This document shows, one piece after another, positions 10,800 through 18,928 of a DNA stretch of 64,000 bases. Origin of the DNA: an uncultured Acidobacteriaceae bacterium (GTDB lineage Bacteria; Acidobacteriota; Terriglobia; Terriglobales; Acidobacteriaceae); NCBI GenBank assembly GCA_937879855.1, contig CALFMO010000008.1, positions 248,001 to 312,000 of the forward strand. The letters are read 5' to 3'. Numbering within the stretch: the first letter of the stretch is position 1; the number at the start of each line of letters is the position of its first letter. The notes beneath the pieces are model-generated. The model saw nothing but the letters and a program-made list of their open reading frames with translations, ran no database searches and was not told the origin of the DNA. Position numbers and translations under genes: made by a program.

Positions 10800-12061
10800 A
10801 GTTCGCCTCGCAACGCAAACACCGGATCGAGCGCCACTGCTCGCCGGATGGCCATGGCGCTGCCCGCGAAAGTCACGATGACCGCGATCGCCAGAATCAC
10901 CGGCAGCAATACCGGTGGGATCGAAATATCAGAATTGAAAATCGAGTGTCCGATCTCATGCGCCAGCGCACCACCCACGGCAAATCCTGCCAAGCCACCG
11001 AGCAACGCGAGCAGCGTTGCCTCGGCGAAAAATATCGACGCGACCGCCACCTTCCCCGCGCCCAGAGCCTTCATCAGTCCGACCTCGGCTCGCCGTTCGA
11101 AGATTGTGGTTGCCATAGCCGCCGAAACCGCCAGCGCCGACGCGAACAGCGCCGCCAGAGTAATCAGAAAAATCAGCCCCTCGATCCGCGTCAGAACCGC
11201 GCCTTCATTTTGCGAAACCTGGCGAATCTGCTCGGCGTGCGAATGCGGAATCGCCTCCGCCAACTGAAACGCAATCGACTGCGGATACGGTGAGCAGTAC
11301 CAGCGATCGTAGATTGGGCCCGACAAACTCTTGGGATCGCGACGGGCGAAAGCATCTTCCGGCTTGGTCAGCGCACTGACATACACGCGCCGCACTGCGC
11401 CAGGCCTGCCCAGAATTTCCTGCGCCAGGAAAAGCGGGGCAACGATCTGATCATCTTCCGCTCCGCCCGTCGACAGAATTCCGCTCACTTTCAGCGGGTT
11501 CCCCACGACTGTGATTTCGTCTCTCGCCTTCCCACCTAGCCGCGCGGCTAGCCTTTCCCCCAGCAAAACATTTCTCGACGAATCCTCGGGCCACGCGCCC
11601 GAAACTTTCCACCATGGATGCGTGCTGCGTACGCCCGCGCTGAATTCTTCCTTACCGTAGGAAACTGGCTTCGCGAAATAAGTCCCTAACAGCGTGACAT
11701 CCAGCCGCTTGCCTTCATGTTCCACTTCAACGTTCACCGGGAGCATCGGAGCAAAACCCGTAATGTTGTTGTGCCAGAAGATTCCCTTGATCTTGGGGAG
11801 GTCCGCTTCGCTGAGGAACGCTCCGTCGGTGGGAGGCTTGAGATTCACTCCGCCAATCTCGACATCGAGCGAGTCTTCCTGCGGGGTAACAACCAGGTTG
11901 GCGCCAATGGTGCGCAGTTCGCGGTTGATCTTGTCGCCGATGTCGGTGGCCACAGCAATCATCGCGGTCGCCACGGTCACGCCCAGTGTGATGGCCGCGC
12001 CCGCCAGCAACTTGCGCCGCTTCTGGCGCCGGAAAGATTCGTAAACCAACCGGACAAACAT
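10796..12061 (-). CDS. ABC transporter permease, FtsX/MacB family
   Basis: This is the second permease of the iron-linked ABC system, 421 residues. It has an N-terminal segment after RRQKRRKLLAGAAITLGV, a large extracytoplasmic domain starting near TIGANLVVTPQED, and three C-terminal membrane segments with the coupling motif RRAEVGLMKALGAGKVAV. The start is an ATG six bases after the FTR1 stop, so the order FTR1, permease, permease, ATPase is preserved in one transcript. It is about 30 residues longer than its partner, mainly in the periplasmic loop. The substrate is inferred from the neighbours. Export of a cell-surface factor, as in MacB systems, is an alternative. Confidence 0.85.
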   Translation of the reverse strand: MFVRLVYESFRRQKRRKLLAGAAITLGVTVATAMIAVATDIGDKINRELRTIGANLVVTPQEDSLDVEIGGVNLKPPTDGAFLSEADLPKIKGIFWHNNITGFAPMLPVNVEVEHEGKRLDVTLLGTYFAKPVSYGKEEFSAGVRSTHPWWKVSGAWPEDSSRNVLLGERLAARLGGKARDEITVVGNPLKVSGILSTGGAEDDQIVAPLFLAQEILGRPGAVRRVYVSALTKPEDAFARRDPKSLSGPIYDRWYCSPYPQSIAFQLAEAIPHSHAEQIRQVSQNEGAVLTRIEGLIFLITLAALFASALAVSAAMATTIFERRAEVGLMKALGAGKVAVASIFFAEATLLALLGGLAGFAVGGALAHEIGHSIFNSDISIPPVLLPVILAIAVIVTFAGSAMAIRRAVALDPVFALRGEL

Positions 12062-12067
12062 CGCTCG

Positions 12068-13315
12068 CTATTGTGCGAACATGCGACCGCCGGCCGCAAC
12101 GTCCGCCTCCTCGATAATCACCGCATCCGCCGTCTGGGTCGCCTTCAGCGGGACCGGATTGCATCCCCCCGCCGTTCCCACCGACTGCGGATTGATGGGC
12201 GCTGCGCAATTCTTGCAGACCACGCCGTTGGGACCCTTGTAGAACCCGACGGACCCGCAAATCTCGCAGGCGTCAAATACCGTAGCCACCTTGCCATCGG
12301 GCTTCTGATAGAGCCAGAAGCGGATCGCGGTCCCATTCTCCGTCGCCTGAAAGCGGTGCAGGTCGCCATCCGCCACCTGCGCCAACGGAATGCTGACCTG
12401 ACCGTTGTTGAAGGTTACCTGGGTCGCCGGCGAAAGGCCGCTCGTGCTCTTGGCGTAGACGAATTCCGCTGTGATTAGCGTGATGAAGATGAAGGAGAAC
12501 GTGAGCACAGAGATCATCCACATGCGTTCGCGGCGGGCGCTCCATGCGGCCTTGCGACGCTCCGCGGGCGAAGCGGTGGCAAGCACGGGTTCGCGCCGCT
12601 TGGCTTCGAACAAGATCATCAACGCCGCCAGCGCAAAAATCGTCACAAAGAAAAACCAGTCGTTGCTGACGATAGGTCCGATGATCGCCATCTCGCGTTT
12701 CGAAGAAGCAATCACTCCGCTTTCCGAAAGCTCGTGCAGACCAGAAATCACCAACTGCGCCGCCACCAGGAACATGATGGCGGTCGTGATGCGGAAAAAC
12801 TTTTGCAGATTGATGCGCACGCTGCCCTTGACGAACATCACGCCAAACGCAATCGCGGCCAGCACGCCCAGTAGCGTCCCCAAAAAACTCATCAACTCCG
12901 TCGAGTTCAAAGACACGGCAGACAGAATCAGCACTGTCTCCGCACCTTCGCGCAGCACCATTAAGAAGATAAAGGCGAACAACCCGAACCACGCGTCGTT
13001 GCCCGCCAGGAGCCCGACCTTGCCCTCGATTTCGCCTTTCATCTTGCGGCCCGTCTTCATCATGAAAATCACCATGGTGACGACGAAGAAGGCAGCCACC
13101 AGCATGATCCAGCCTTCGAACACGTCTTCATTCAAGTGAGTACGGGAGATGACGACGGCCACGCCGATGCTGCCCAAAAACGCCGCGATCAGCGCCGCGT
13201 AGACGGTTTTGCGCAGCTCCTGTCGCCCGATCTTGGTCAGGTAAGCCAGGGTGATGCCGACGATGAGCGCCGCCTCAACCCCTTCGCGGAGAGTGATAAT
13301 GAAAGCCTGTAGCAT
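12068..13315 (-). CDS. FTR1-family iron permease with a C-terminal Cys-rich DUF2318-like domain
   Basis: This integral membrane protein should carry iron across the inner membrane. It has the two FTR1 signature motifs, REGVE at residues 10-14 and REGAE at 122-126, within about seven transmembrane segments. After a final segment near residue 275 an extracytoplasmic domain follows with paired cysteines: CEIC at 350-353, C367 and C370, and a later GGC. This matches the metal or Fe-S-binding DUF2318 domain found with FTR1 in P19-type systems. It is the first gene of the iron operon, and an AT-rich palindromic site lies 16-46 bases upstream of its ATG. Confidence in the family is high; direction and valence of iron transport are inferred. 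Confidence 0.9.
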   Translation of the reverse strand: MLQAFIITLREGVEAALIVGITLAYLTKIGRQELRKTVYAALIAAFLGSIGVAVVISRTHLNEDVFEGWIMLVAAFFVVTMVIFMMKTGRKMKGEIEGKVGLLAGNDAWFGLFAFIFLMVLREGAETVLILSAVSLNSTELMSFLGTLLGVLAAIAFGVMFVKGSVRINLQKFFRITTAIMFLVAAQLVISGLHELSESGVIASSKREMAIIGPIVSNDWFFFVTIFALAALMILFEAKRREPVLATASPAERRKAAWSARRERMWMISVLTFSFIFITLITAEFVYAKSTSGLSPATQVTFNNGQVSIPLAQVADGDLHRFQATENGTAIRFWLYQKPDGKVATVFDACEICGSVGFYKGPNGVVCKNCAAPINPQSVGTAGGCNPVPLKATQTADAVIIEEADVAAGGRMFAQ

Positions 13316-13330
13316 TAGTAGGACCTATGA

Positions 13331-13361
13331 TTTTGAAAATGAATTTCAATTTCAATTTTAA
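13331..13361 (-). promoter_or_regulatory. Candidate iron-responsive operator upstream of the FTR1 operon
   Basis: This AT-rich stretch in a GC-rich region contains overlapping inverted repeats built from TGAAA/TTTCA, including TGAAAATGAATTTCA. It resembles Fur or DtxR boxes in composition, half-site spacing and position, starting 16 bases before the FTR1 start codon. Which regulator binds cannot be decided from sequence. Confidence 0.5.
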
Positions 13362-13546
13362 GGATATTCCCCCAGCGTTGGGGCCGTCAATCCGCCACCG
13401 CACAACCGCCTGTGATTAGGATCACACTGTCGGGATTGAGCCCCGAATGGCTTCTGACTGCAGGGAAGGGCTCGACTTCGGGTGAGCGCGAACTGCAACT
13501 CAACTAGTAGACTCCTCCACACGTGTATACGACTTCACTCGGAACT

Positions 13547-14008
13547 TCACCCCCTATCACAGAGCTTCGCCGTTGGAGTGTTGTGCAAGAAATCGCGCCA
13601 TCTTTGAACCGTGTTAGTGCGCTCCTCATCAGTTGCGCCGTTGTAGATGAAACCGAAGTCCTGCCCGGTGACCTGGTTAAGAATGGCGGCGAGGGCGTCC
13701 ACAACCTCTTGCGGACCGTAGTGGCGCAAACCCTCAAATGCTTGGGGCGATTTGTTCCTGAGCGAAATACGGGGATCGGGAAGTCTTCGCCTATCGTCCA
13801 TGTGCTTAATGATTGCTGGAACGGCCTGACATCCAAGAGCTTCCAGATCAGCGAATGATTGCTGCTCAGTGGAGCGATTCCCAATCCTAACGATGAGGAG
13901 AGATACCTGCTTTTCAACTGTCGAAGAACTACGTTGACCGTAAGAATTCAAAGAGGGCAGGACGACGGAAAGGGCGATTGCAATTAATGCCCTTTTCTTG
14001 ATCTCCAT
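13547..14008 (-). CDS. Hypothetical exported protein, HEAT-like
   Basis: The 153-residue protein starts with a signal peptide (KKRALIAIALSVVLPS) and a likely cleavage near SYGQ. The mature part has a helical pattern, LEALGCQAVPAIIKHMDD and then LRHYGPQEVVDALAAIL, resembling HEAT or armadillo-like repeats. There is no catalytic motif. It is flanked by the FTR1 promoter region and glgC and seems to be a single gene. I do not recognise a named family. Confidence 0.6.
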   Translation of the reverse strand: MEIKKRALIAIALSVVLPSLNSYGQRSSSTVEKQVSLLIVRIGNRSTEQQSFADLEALGCQAVPAIIKHMDDRRRLPDPRISLRNKSPQAFEGLRHYGPQEVVDALAAILNQVTGQDFGFIYNGATDEERTNTVQRWRDFLHNTPTAKLCDRG

Positions 14009-14068
14009 TGTAATTTTGCCCTCTGGCCGGGTTGGACCGAAAGCTTCGAGTACACAGTCAGACCACCC

Positions 14069-15379
14069 TCAAGCAAACATCGGCGCCATTGGCACCGTGC
14101 TGTGTTCCCGGCCGATGACGACGATCCCGGATTCCGTCACGTGCCATCCGCGGGCGCGGTCGGCGTCGAGATCATAACCGACTGTGGCGCCTTCCGGAAC
14201 ACGCACGTTCTTATCGAGGATGGCACGACGCACCTTGGCGTGGCGGCCGATGTCGCAGTTGTCCATGATCACGCAGCCCTCGACGAGCGCGCCGGTGTGC
14301 ACGCGAACGCCGCGCCCGAGCACCGACTTGCGGACGAGGCCGCCGGACAGAATGCATCCGCCAGAAACGATACTGTCGATGGCCTCGCCGCGGCGATGAT
14401 CTTCATCGAAAACAAACTTGGCAGGCGGATCGGGATAGCTCGTGCTGCGCACCGGCCACTCGCGGTTATAAAGATTGAGTTCAGGCTTGACGTGGTTCAG
14501 ATCCATGTTGGCTTCGTAATAGGCCTCGATGGTTCCGACATCGCGCCAGTACGGGACGGAGTCTTCCGGCTCGCCGGGAATACGGCTGGCCTCGAAGTTG
14601 TACGCACAGATGGGAGCCTTGCCGGCAAGCTTGGGAAGAATGTCCATGCCGAAGTCGTGATGGCTGCCGGGGTGTTTCGCGTCGTCCGTGAGCAGACCGA
14701 GAAGAGTCGGAGTGGAAAAGATGTAATTCCCCATGGAGGCGTAGACGCGGCTGGGATCGCCGGGAATAGTCGGGGCATCGGCCTTCTTCTCGTGAAAAGC
14801 CATGATGCGTCCCTCGTCGTTGGCCTCAATCACGCCAAACTCTCGAGCCTGCGCGCGTGGAACAGGAATTGCGGCGACGGTTACCTGCGCCTGCTTCGCC
14901 CGGTGGAAATCGATCATGCTGGCGACGTTCATGCGGTAGATGTGGTCGGCACCGAAGATGGCAACCAGATGTGGATCGGACTGCTCGATGAGATTCATGT
15001 TCTGGAAGATCGCGTCGGCTGTTCCCTGGTACCACGATTCGTTCTGCGAACGCATCTGTGCCGGCACGTTGATGATGAAGTGGCTCTTCAGTAGTCCGCC
15101 GAACTGCCAGCCTTCACTCAAATGCTGCAGCAGCGACTGGCTGCGGAATTGGGTGAGCACATAGATCGAGTGGATTCCGGAATTGATGAAATTACTGAGG
15201 ACGAAATCGACGATGCGGTACTTGCCTCCGAAGGGCACCGCCGGCTTGGCGCGTTCGCGCGTGAGAGGAAACAAGCGGGTTCCTTTGCCACCGGCCAGGA
15301 CGATGCCTAACACGCGAAGGTGGAAGGGGCCAGGCGCGGGAACGGAAAAGTCTCGGTCGGAAGTTTTATCGTCAGGCAA
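14069..15379 (-). CDS. glgC: Glucose-1-phosphate adenylyltransferase
   Basis: GlgC makes ADP-glucose from glucose-1-phosphate and ATP, the committed step of bacterial glycogen synthesis. At 436 residues it has the expected length. The nucleotidyltransferase domain shows VLAGGKGTRLFPLT, then KPAVPFGGKYRIVDF and GTADAIFQN. The hexose-binding region follows with FGADHIYRM and the C-terminal left-handed beta-helix includes SVLGRGVRVHTGALVEGCV. The start is TTG at 15379: a TGA lies directly upstream in frame and GAGG is suitably placed. The gene stands alone here but complements the glucan-degrading genes at 1-5247. Confidence 0.93.
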   Translation of the reverse strand: MPDDKTSDRDFSVPAPGPFHLRVLGIVLAGGKGTRLFPLTRERAKPAVPFGGKYRIVDFVLSNFINSGIHSIYVLTQFRSQSLLQHLSEGWQFGGLLKSHFIINVPAQMRSQNESWYQGTADAIFQNMNLIEQSDPHLVAIFGADHIYRMNVASMIDFHRAKQAQVTVAAIPVPRAQAREFGVIEANDEGRIMAFHEKKADAPTIPGDPSRVYASMGNYIFSTPTLLGLLTDDAKHPGSHHDFGMDILPKLAGKAPICAYNFEASRIPGEPEDSVPYWRDVGTIEAYYEANMDLNHVKPELNLYNREWPVRSTSYPDPPAKFVFDEDHRRGEAIDSIVSGGCILSGGLVRKSVLGRGVRVHTGALVEGCVIMDNCDIGRHAKVRRAILDKNVRVPEGATVGYDLDADRARGWHVTESGIVVIGREHSTVPMAPMFA

Positions 15380-15602
15380 TCAGCCCTCGTCGAAACAGTT
15401 TTTCCTGCAAGATCTTATCAGAGGTCACAAGACTCTTGGCCTTCGAGGACGGACTATTTCAGTCGTTAAGCGTGGAGGGTGGTGATCACACCCTCGGAAT
15501 TCGACCTTGAATGGCTCCCGATTGAGGAATGGCCTAACTTCGGGAAGAGCCACCACCGACGATGAGGTGAAGTCCCGATGTTACAAGCGTAACCGCTTTT
15601 TC

Positions 15603-15616
15603 GGTTCCATGGAACC
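15603..15616. promoter_or_regulatory. Perfect palindrome upstream of the Ig-like protein gene
   Basis: GGTTCCATGGAACC is a perfect 14-base palindrome ending 20 bases before the ATG at 15637. A shorter inverted repeat, GTTAC-AAGC-GTAAC, lies at 15580-15593. The position suits a repressor or activator site. No regulator is identifiable. Confidence 0.35.
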
Positions 15617-15636
15617 TATAATTGCCTCACAACTGT

Positions 15637-16941
15637 ATGTCCACTTCGCACACTGAAACTGCGTTCCTGGGCCGAAGTCGCGGAAAGCGTCAGTTATGGA
15701 GGCGGAATTTTGTCTCATGCACTTCGATGGCTTTGATGCTGACGGCCACTGTCGGAACGGCACACCTGTCCTCTGCCCAATCGAACGCCCCGTTGCTCCA
15801 AATCACGTCGCCTGCTGATCAGAGTCGAGTTGCTCCGGGGCAAACCCTATCTGTCACTGTTACATCTTCCGCTGACACGCCCATCACACAGGTCGGTGTC
15901 ATAGGGGAAGATCCCATCGGCTTCAGCAACGTGGCAACGTCTGTCCCGGCAGAAATCAGTCTTGATATTCCCAGCGCTATCGCCTGCGGGCCTCACATGC
16001 TAACGGCGATGGGCACGACCGCCTCCGGGCAGAGTGTGGAGTCCGCCACCATTCTCATTGACATAGAACGCGCGGATTTACCGAGGTCCGTGGCGGCACT
16101 GATGTCATCAATCCCGTTCGAGTCTCAGGGTGAGCGGGCTCCGATCGGGCTCTTGGGTACCTTCTCCGACGGTAGCGCCCTGAACATCACTAAATCCTCG
16201 AATGTCGTCTTTGCTTCGTCCGACACTGGCGTCGCAACCGTGGATTCATCAGGAATCGTCACAGCAATTTCTACCGGGAATGCCACGATAACCGTCACTT
16301 ATACCGTGGGAGGGCAAAGCGTCGCGACTGCTATCCCGGTCAGTGTCGCTTCACCGACGCTGAGCGCAACGCCTGCATCTCTCATTTTCACGAATCAGAA
16401 AATAGGAACCAGGAGCGCTGCCCAACAGATAATTCTGTCAAATTCAACCCAGGCGCCAGTGTCAGTTGTGGTCGTTCACACGGCCGGAGATTTCGCGGAA
16501 ACAGACAATTGCATTTCGTCCTCTCCTCTTGCCCCTGCCGCCACGTGCGCGATTTCTGTCACTTTCACTCCCACCGCGGTCGGGTCTAGACTTGGCACCC
16601 TTACCATCGGGAATAGTATGAATATCACGCCTGCCACGTTGTCTTTGACGGGCACCGGCATTGGTCAACCAGCGACGAAAAGTACAACTTCGGCACAGCA
16701 GACTTCCCGGGAGCACCCCGCAGCGGGCAAAGGGTCGGTCATCGCCAATTGCCAATCGCTTCGCCCCGGTCTAACAAAATACGAGGTGTCGATGTTGTTC
16801 GCAGCAAACGTCAATATCTCGAGCGAGCAGTTTAAGCAAAACACTTGGCGCGTGCTGGGCCGTGAAATGGACTGCGTTGTGGATTTCGCTGCGGACGGCA
16901 AGGTGTTGCGATCGCGGTTTGTGGCTGCCGAACCGGATTAG
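15637..16941 (+). CDS. Exported Ig-like domain protein (BID_2-like plus choice-of-anchor/SPD-2-Hydin-like)
   Basis: This 434-residue exported protein is probably a cell-surface or periplasmic adhesion-type protein. A twin-Arg or Sec-like leader with a hydrophobic segment (SMALMLTATVGTAHLSSAQ) ends near residue 48. The next part has an Ig-like fold (ITSPADQSRVAPGQTLSV). A bacterial Ig-like group 2 domain follows, with SSDTGVATVDSSGIVTA, then a SPD-2/Hydin-type domain with TNQKIGTRSAAQQIILSN and SVTFTPTAVGSRLGTL. The last 80 residues are a separate domain. ATG 15637 is preferred over an in-frame TTG five codons upstream. Confidence 0.75.
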   Translation: MSTSHTETAFLGRSRGKRQLWRRNFVSCTSMALMLTATVGTAHLSSAQSNAPLLQITSPADQSRVAPGQTLSVTVTSSADTPITQVGVIGEDPIGFSNVATSVPAEISLDIPSAIACGPHMLTAMGTTASGQSVESATILIDIERADLPRSVAALMSSIPFESQGERAPIGLLGTFSDGSALNITKSSNVVFASSDTGVATVDSSGIVTAISTGNATITVTYTVGGQSVATAIPVSVASPTLSATPASLIFTNQKIGTRSAAQQIILSNSTQAPVSVVVVHTAGDFAETDNCISSSPLAPAATCAISVTFTPTAVGSRLGTLTIGNSMNITPATLSLTGTGIGQPATKSTTSAQQTSREHPAAGKGSVIANCQSLRPGLTKYEVSMLFAANVNISSEQFKQNTWRVLGREMDCVVDFAADGKVLRSRFVAAEPD

Positions 16942-17029
16942 TGGTATTGCGGAGTTTGTTCCGGTTACCCGTCTCGAGCGTGTTTCCGTCATGGAACTCT
17001 TCGTAGCTGTTGTCAGCTCGCTATATCCT

Positions 17030-17716
17030 TCATAACCCTTTCAGAAATGCGTTCGCCTCCGCCACGCGGGGGAACAGCTTTGCTTCTGCCTGGAACTCCG
17101 CTGAGTGCACGCACCGCCGGCTTCCGCGCAGCCGCACCGGATGCTTTAAGTGCAACATCTCGTGGTAGACAATGTATTCGAGAACATATGCCGGTACGGC
17201 GAAGTGGTCGAAGATGCGGCTGATGATGATGGCATTGTGCGCCGGATCGTAGTGGCCGAGAATGCGGCGCGTCTTGGTCTGGCTCCAGCTCATTTGGGGA
17301 CGCGCCATTAATCCGTGAAAGAAGTGCGTATTCAGTTTTTCGAAGACTTCGTCCAGGTCATAGACGTGCCCGCGCGCTGAGCGCAGCCGCTTGCGTCCGC
17401 GTATCTGCCGAACCAGGTGCGCCTTGCGCACGATGTCGTGGCTGGCAACGTATTTCCGGTACCGCGCCGCCTGCCCGCGATCAATCGGCCGACGATACAT
17501 CTTGGCCAGCAAAATATGCGCGATCGCCCGCAGAACCGCGTCCGGAGCCCCTTCCAGCAGATCCGACAGACGCACCAGCAGCTTTCCGTTGCGCAGTCGA
17601 ATCGTGTTGTTGACGTTGGCAAAGGCAAAGAACTCGATCTTCAGCTCGGGAATGGCCGAAGCCGGACGGAGTTCTCTGTAAGTTTCGTGGAAGATTTCTA
17701 GCAGCCCTTCGCGCAC
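17030..17716 (-). CDS. SprT-like zinc metallopeptidase-domain protein
   Basis: This 228-residue protein ends in a SprT-like domain. The metal motif YHEMLHLKH (HExxH) is followed by a downstream HSAEF with acidic residue and ending KLFPRVAEANAFLKG. Upstream VFEKLNTHFFHGLMARPQMSWS is the usual start of that domain. SprT-like proteins include the DNA-protein crosslink protease Spartan and bacterial homologues of uncertain role. There is no signal peptide, so it should be cytoplasmic. The N-terminal 110 residues are basic and not assigned. It is monocistronic, and an interspersed repeat lies directly upstream. Confidence 0.75.
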   Translation of the reverse strand: MREGLLEIFHETYRELRPASAIPELKIEFFAFANVNNTIRLRNGKLLVRLSDLLEGAPDAVLRAIAHILLAKMYRRPIDRGQAARYRKYVASHDIVRKAHLVRQIRGRKRLRSARGHVYDLDEVFEKLNTHFFHGLMARPQMSWSQTKTRRILGHYDPAHNAIIISRIFDHFAVPAYVLEYIVYHEMLHLKHPVRLRGSRRCVHSAEFQAEAKLFPRVAEANAFLKGL

Positions 17717-17747
17717 GGTGAGGCTAGGTTAGCATGGCTTCGATGTT

Positions 17748-17870
17748 GTAGCCCCGCCGTCCCGGCGGCAACCCACTAGACGCCCTCGCCTGCCGCGCCG
17801 AGGGCGAGGACGCCCTCGGGACAGCCGGCAAAGCCTGCCCTGAGCGAAGTCGAAGGGATGCCGGCGCTAC
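17748..17870. repeat. Interspersed repeat with terminal inverted ends (copy 1)
   Basis: The element begins GTAGCCCCGCCGTCCCGGCGG and ends CCGGCGCTAC, so its ends are inverted repeats. A second copy with the same ends and the internal phrase GACAGCCGG lies at 49924-50005. It contains several nested GC hairpins and no reading frame, consistent with a REP/MITE-like element. Confidence 0.7.
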
Positions 17871-17884
17871 CAAAGGCCGCACCC

Positions 17885-18451
17885 TCACTCCGGTCTACCC
17901 CCATTCTTCGCACTCGAACTCGAATTCAATTTCTTATGCTTTGCCGCGTCTTCCTGGTCGGCCAGCAGCTTACGGTGATCCTCTGCCGATGAATCCACCG
18001 TCTCAAGCACGTTGGTCAGTACGAACTCATACTGATGAGCTTCTTCCGCCGGAATGCCGGCCGCATCTTTCAGAGCGCGCAACTTTGCCTGGAATTCCGT
18101 GTCGGCGTCGATGATCAGCTTCAGCGGCTTGCGAATGTCGTCTTTGCGATCGACATAGGTGTCGATATTGTCGTTGAGCTCGTCGTAGAGCAACTGGAAA
18201 TCGTCGAGCAAGTCGTGGGTCTGCCGCACGCGGTTCGTAGTCTTAGAATCGTTCCGCATCTGCTCCATTTTCACCAGTCGCGCCCGGGCGAACTGCACGT
18301 AGAGTGTGAGGCGCTGTCTCGGTTCCCAGCTGGCATCGCGAATCTGATCGATCTCCGGTTGCGTAAGTGGTTCGCGGTGTCGCTGCGCCACGGAAGTTCC
18401 GACCAATAACAGAAAAATGAAGAAAACAAATCGAAGGCGGAAATTAATCAT
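17885..18451 (-). CDS. Hypothetical exported helical protein
   Basis: The 188-residue protein has a clear signal peptide (FRLRFVFFIFLLLVGTSVAQ) and a mature part that is mostly charged helix, with LTQPEIDQIRDASWEP and DDFQLLYDELNDNIDTYVDRKDD. No catalytic motif is seen. Its ATG overlaps the stop of the preceding gene by four bases (ATGA), and the two proteins look like cofunctional periplasmic partners. The chain TPR protein, small exported protein and this one probably forms an operon downstream of uvrA. The function is unknown. Confidence 0.65.
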   Translation of the reverse strand: MINFRLRFVFFIFLLLVGTSVAQRHREPLTQPEIDQIRDASWEPRQRLTLYVQFARARLVKMEQMRNDSKTTNRVRQTHDLLDDFQLLYDELNDNIDTYVDRKDDIRKPLKLIIDADTEFQAKLRALKDAAGIPAEEAHQYEFVLTNVLETVDSSAEDHRKLLADQEDAAKHKKLNSSSSAKNGGRPE

Positions 18452-18897
18452 TTCGCTCCTTTCGGAAACATGGACGCGAGCAGATCGTCGCGCACGCGCT
18501 GCAGGCGGTTGATGGCGTCGCGCACGGGCGCCTGATCCGGACCACCGAGGGAGTGCAGCATGTCGTTGAGCTTACGCGTCATGTTTCGCGTCGCGATCTC
18601 GGTTTGCTTCTGATATTTGTGCGATTGGATGGCATAGTCTCTGGCCAGCTCCGAGAAAGCCACGACGTCAGTCAGGGCCGCCTGACCTTTCTCGAACTCA
18701 GAAGCCCCGTACAATTTGTCGGCCTCCGTTAATTGCTTTTGCGCAATCTCCACACACAGATGGGGGCGGTCCCGAACACTCGTCGAAGCAACCCGGGCCT
18801 TCAATTCCTCGACCGTAGGTTCGTTGCTGCGAGCCATCACCACCGCAGCCAGGGCCAGCGGTATCAACGTGCTCCACACTCGAAATCGATATCGCAT
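18448..18897 (-). CDS. Hypothetical exported helical protein
   Basis: Starting at the ATG at 18897, the protein is 149 residues with an N-terminal hydrophobic leader (VWSTLIPLALAAVVMARS). The remainder is helical: VEELKARVASTSVRDRP, a Tyr-containing LTEADKLYGASEFEKGQAAL and a C-terminal RLQRVRDDLLAS. The pattern is TPR-like but too short to name. The start is preferred because the longer frame from 18951 would lack the N-terminal leader position. It is coupled to the next gene by a four-base overlap. No function is assigned. Confidence 0.6.
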   Translation of the reverse strand: MRYRFRVWSTLIPLALAAVVMARSNEPTVEELKARVASTSVRDRPHLCVEIAQKQLTEADKLYGASEFEKGQAALTDVVAFSELARDYAIQSHKYQKQTEIATRNMTRKLNDMLHSLGGPDQAPVRDAINRLQRVRDDLLASMFPKGAK

Positions 18898-18928
18898 CCC
18901 CACCATTTGTCCAGTCTCACGCCACGAA

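Noticed and set aside
14102..15094. 330-codon plus-strand open frame
   Set aside because: It is antisense to glgC, whose motifs are complete. The composition is typical of a mirror frame in GC-rich DNA.
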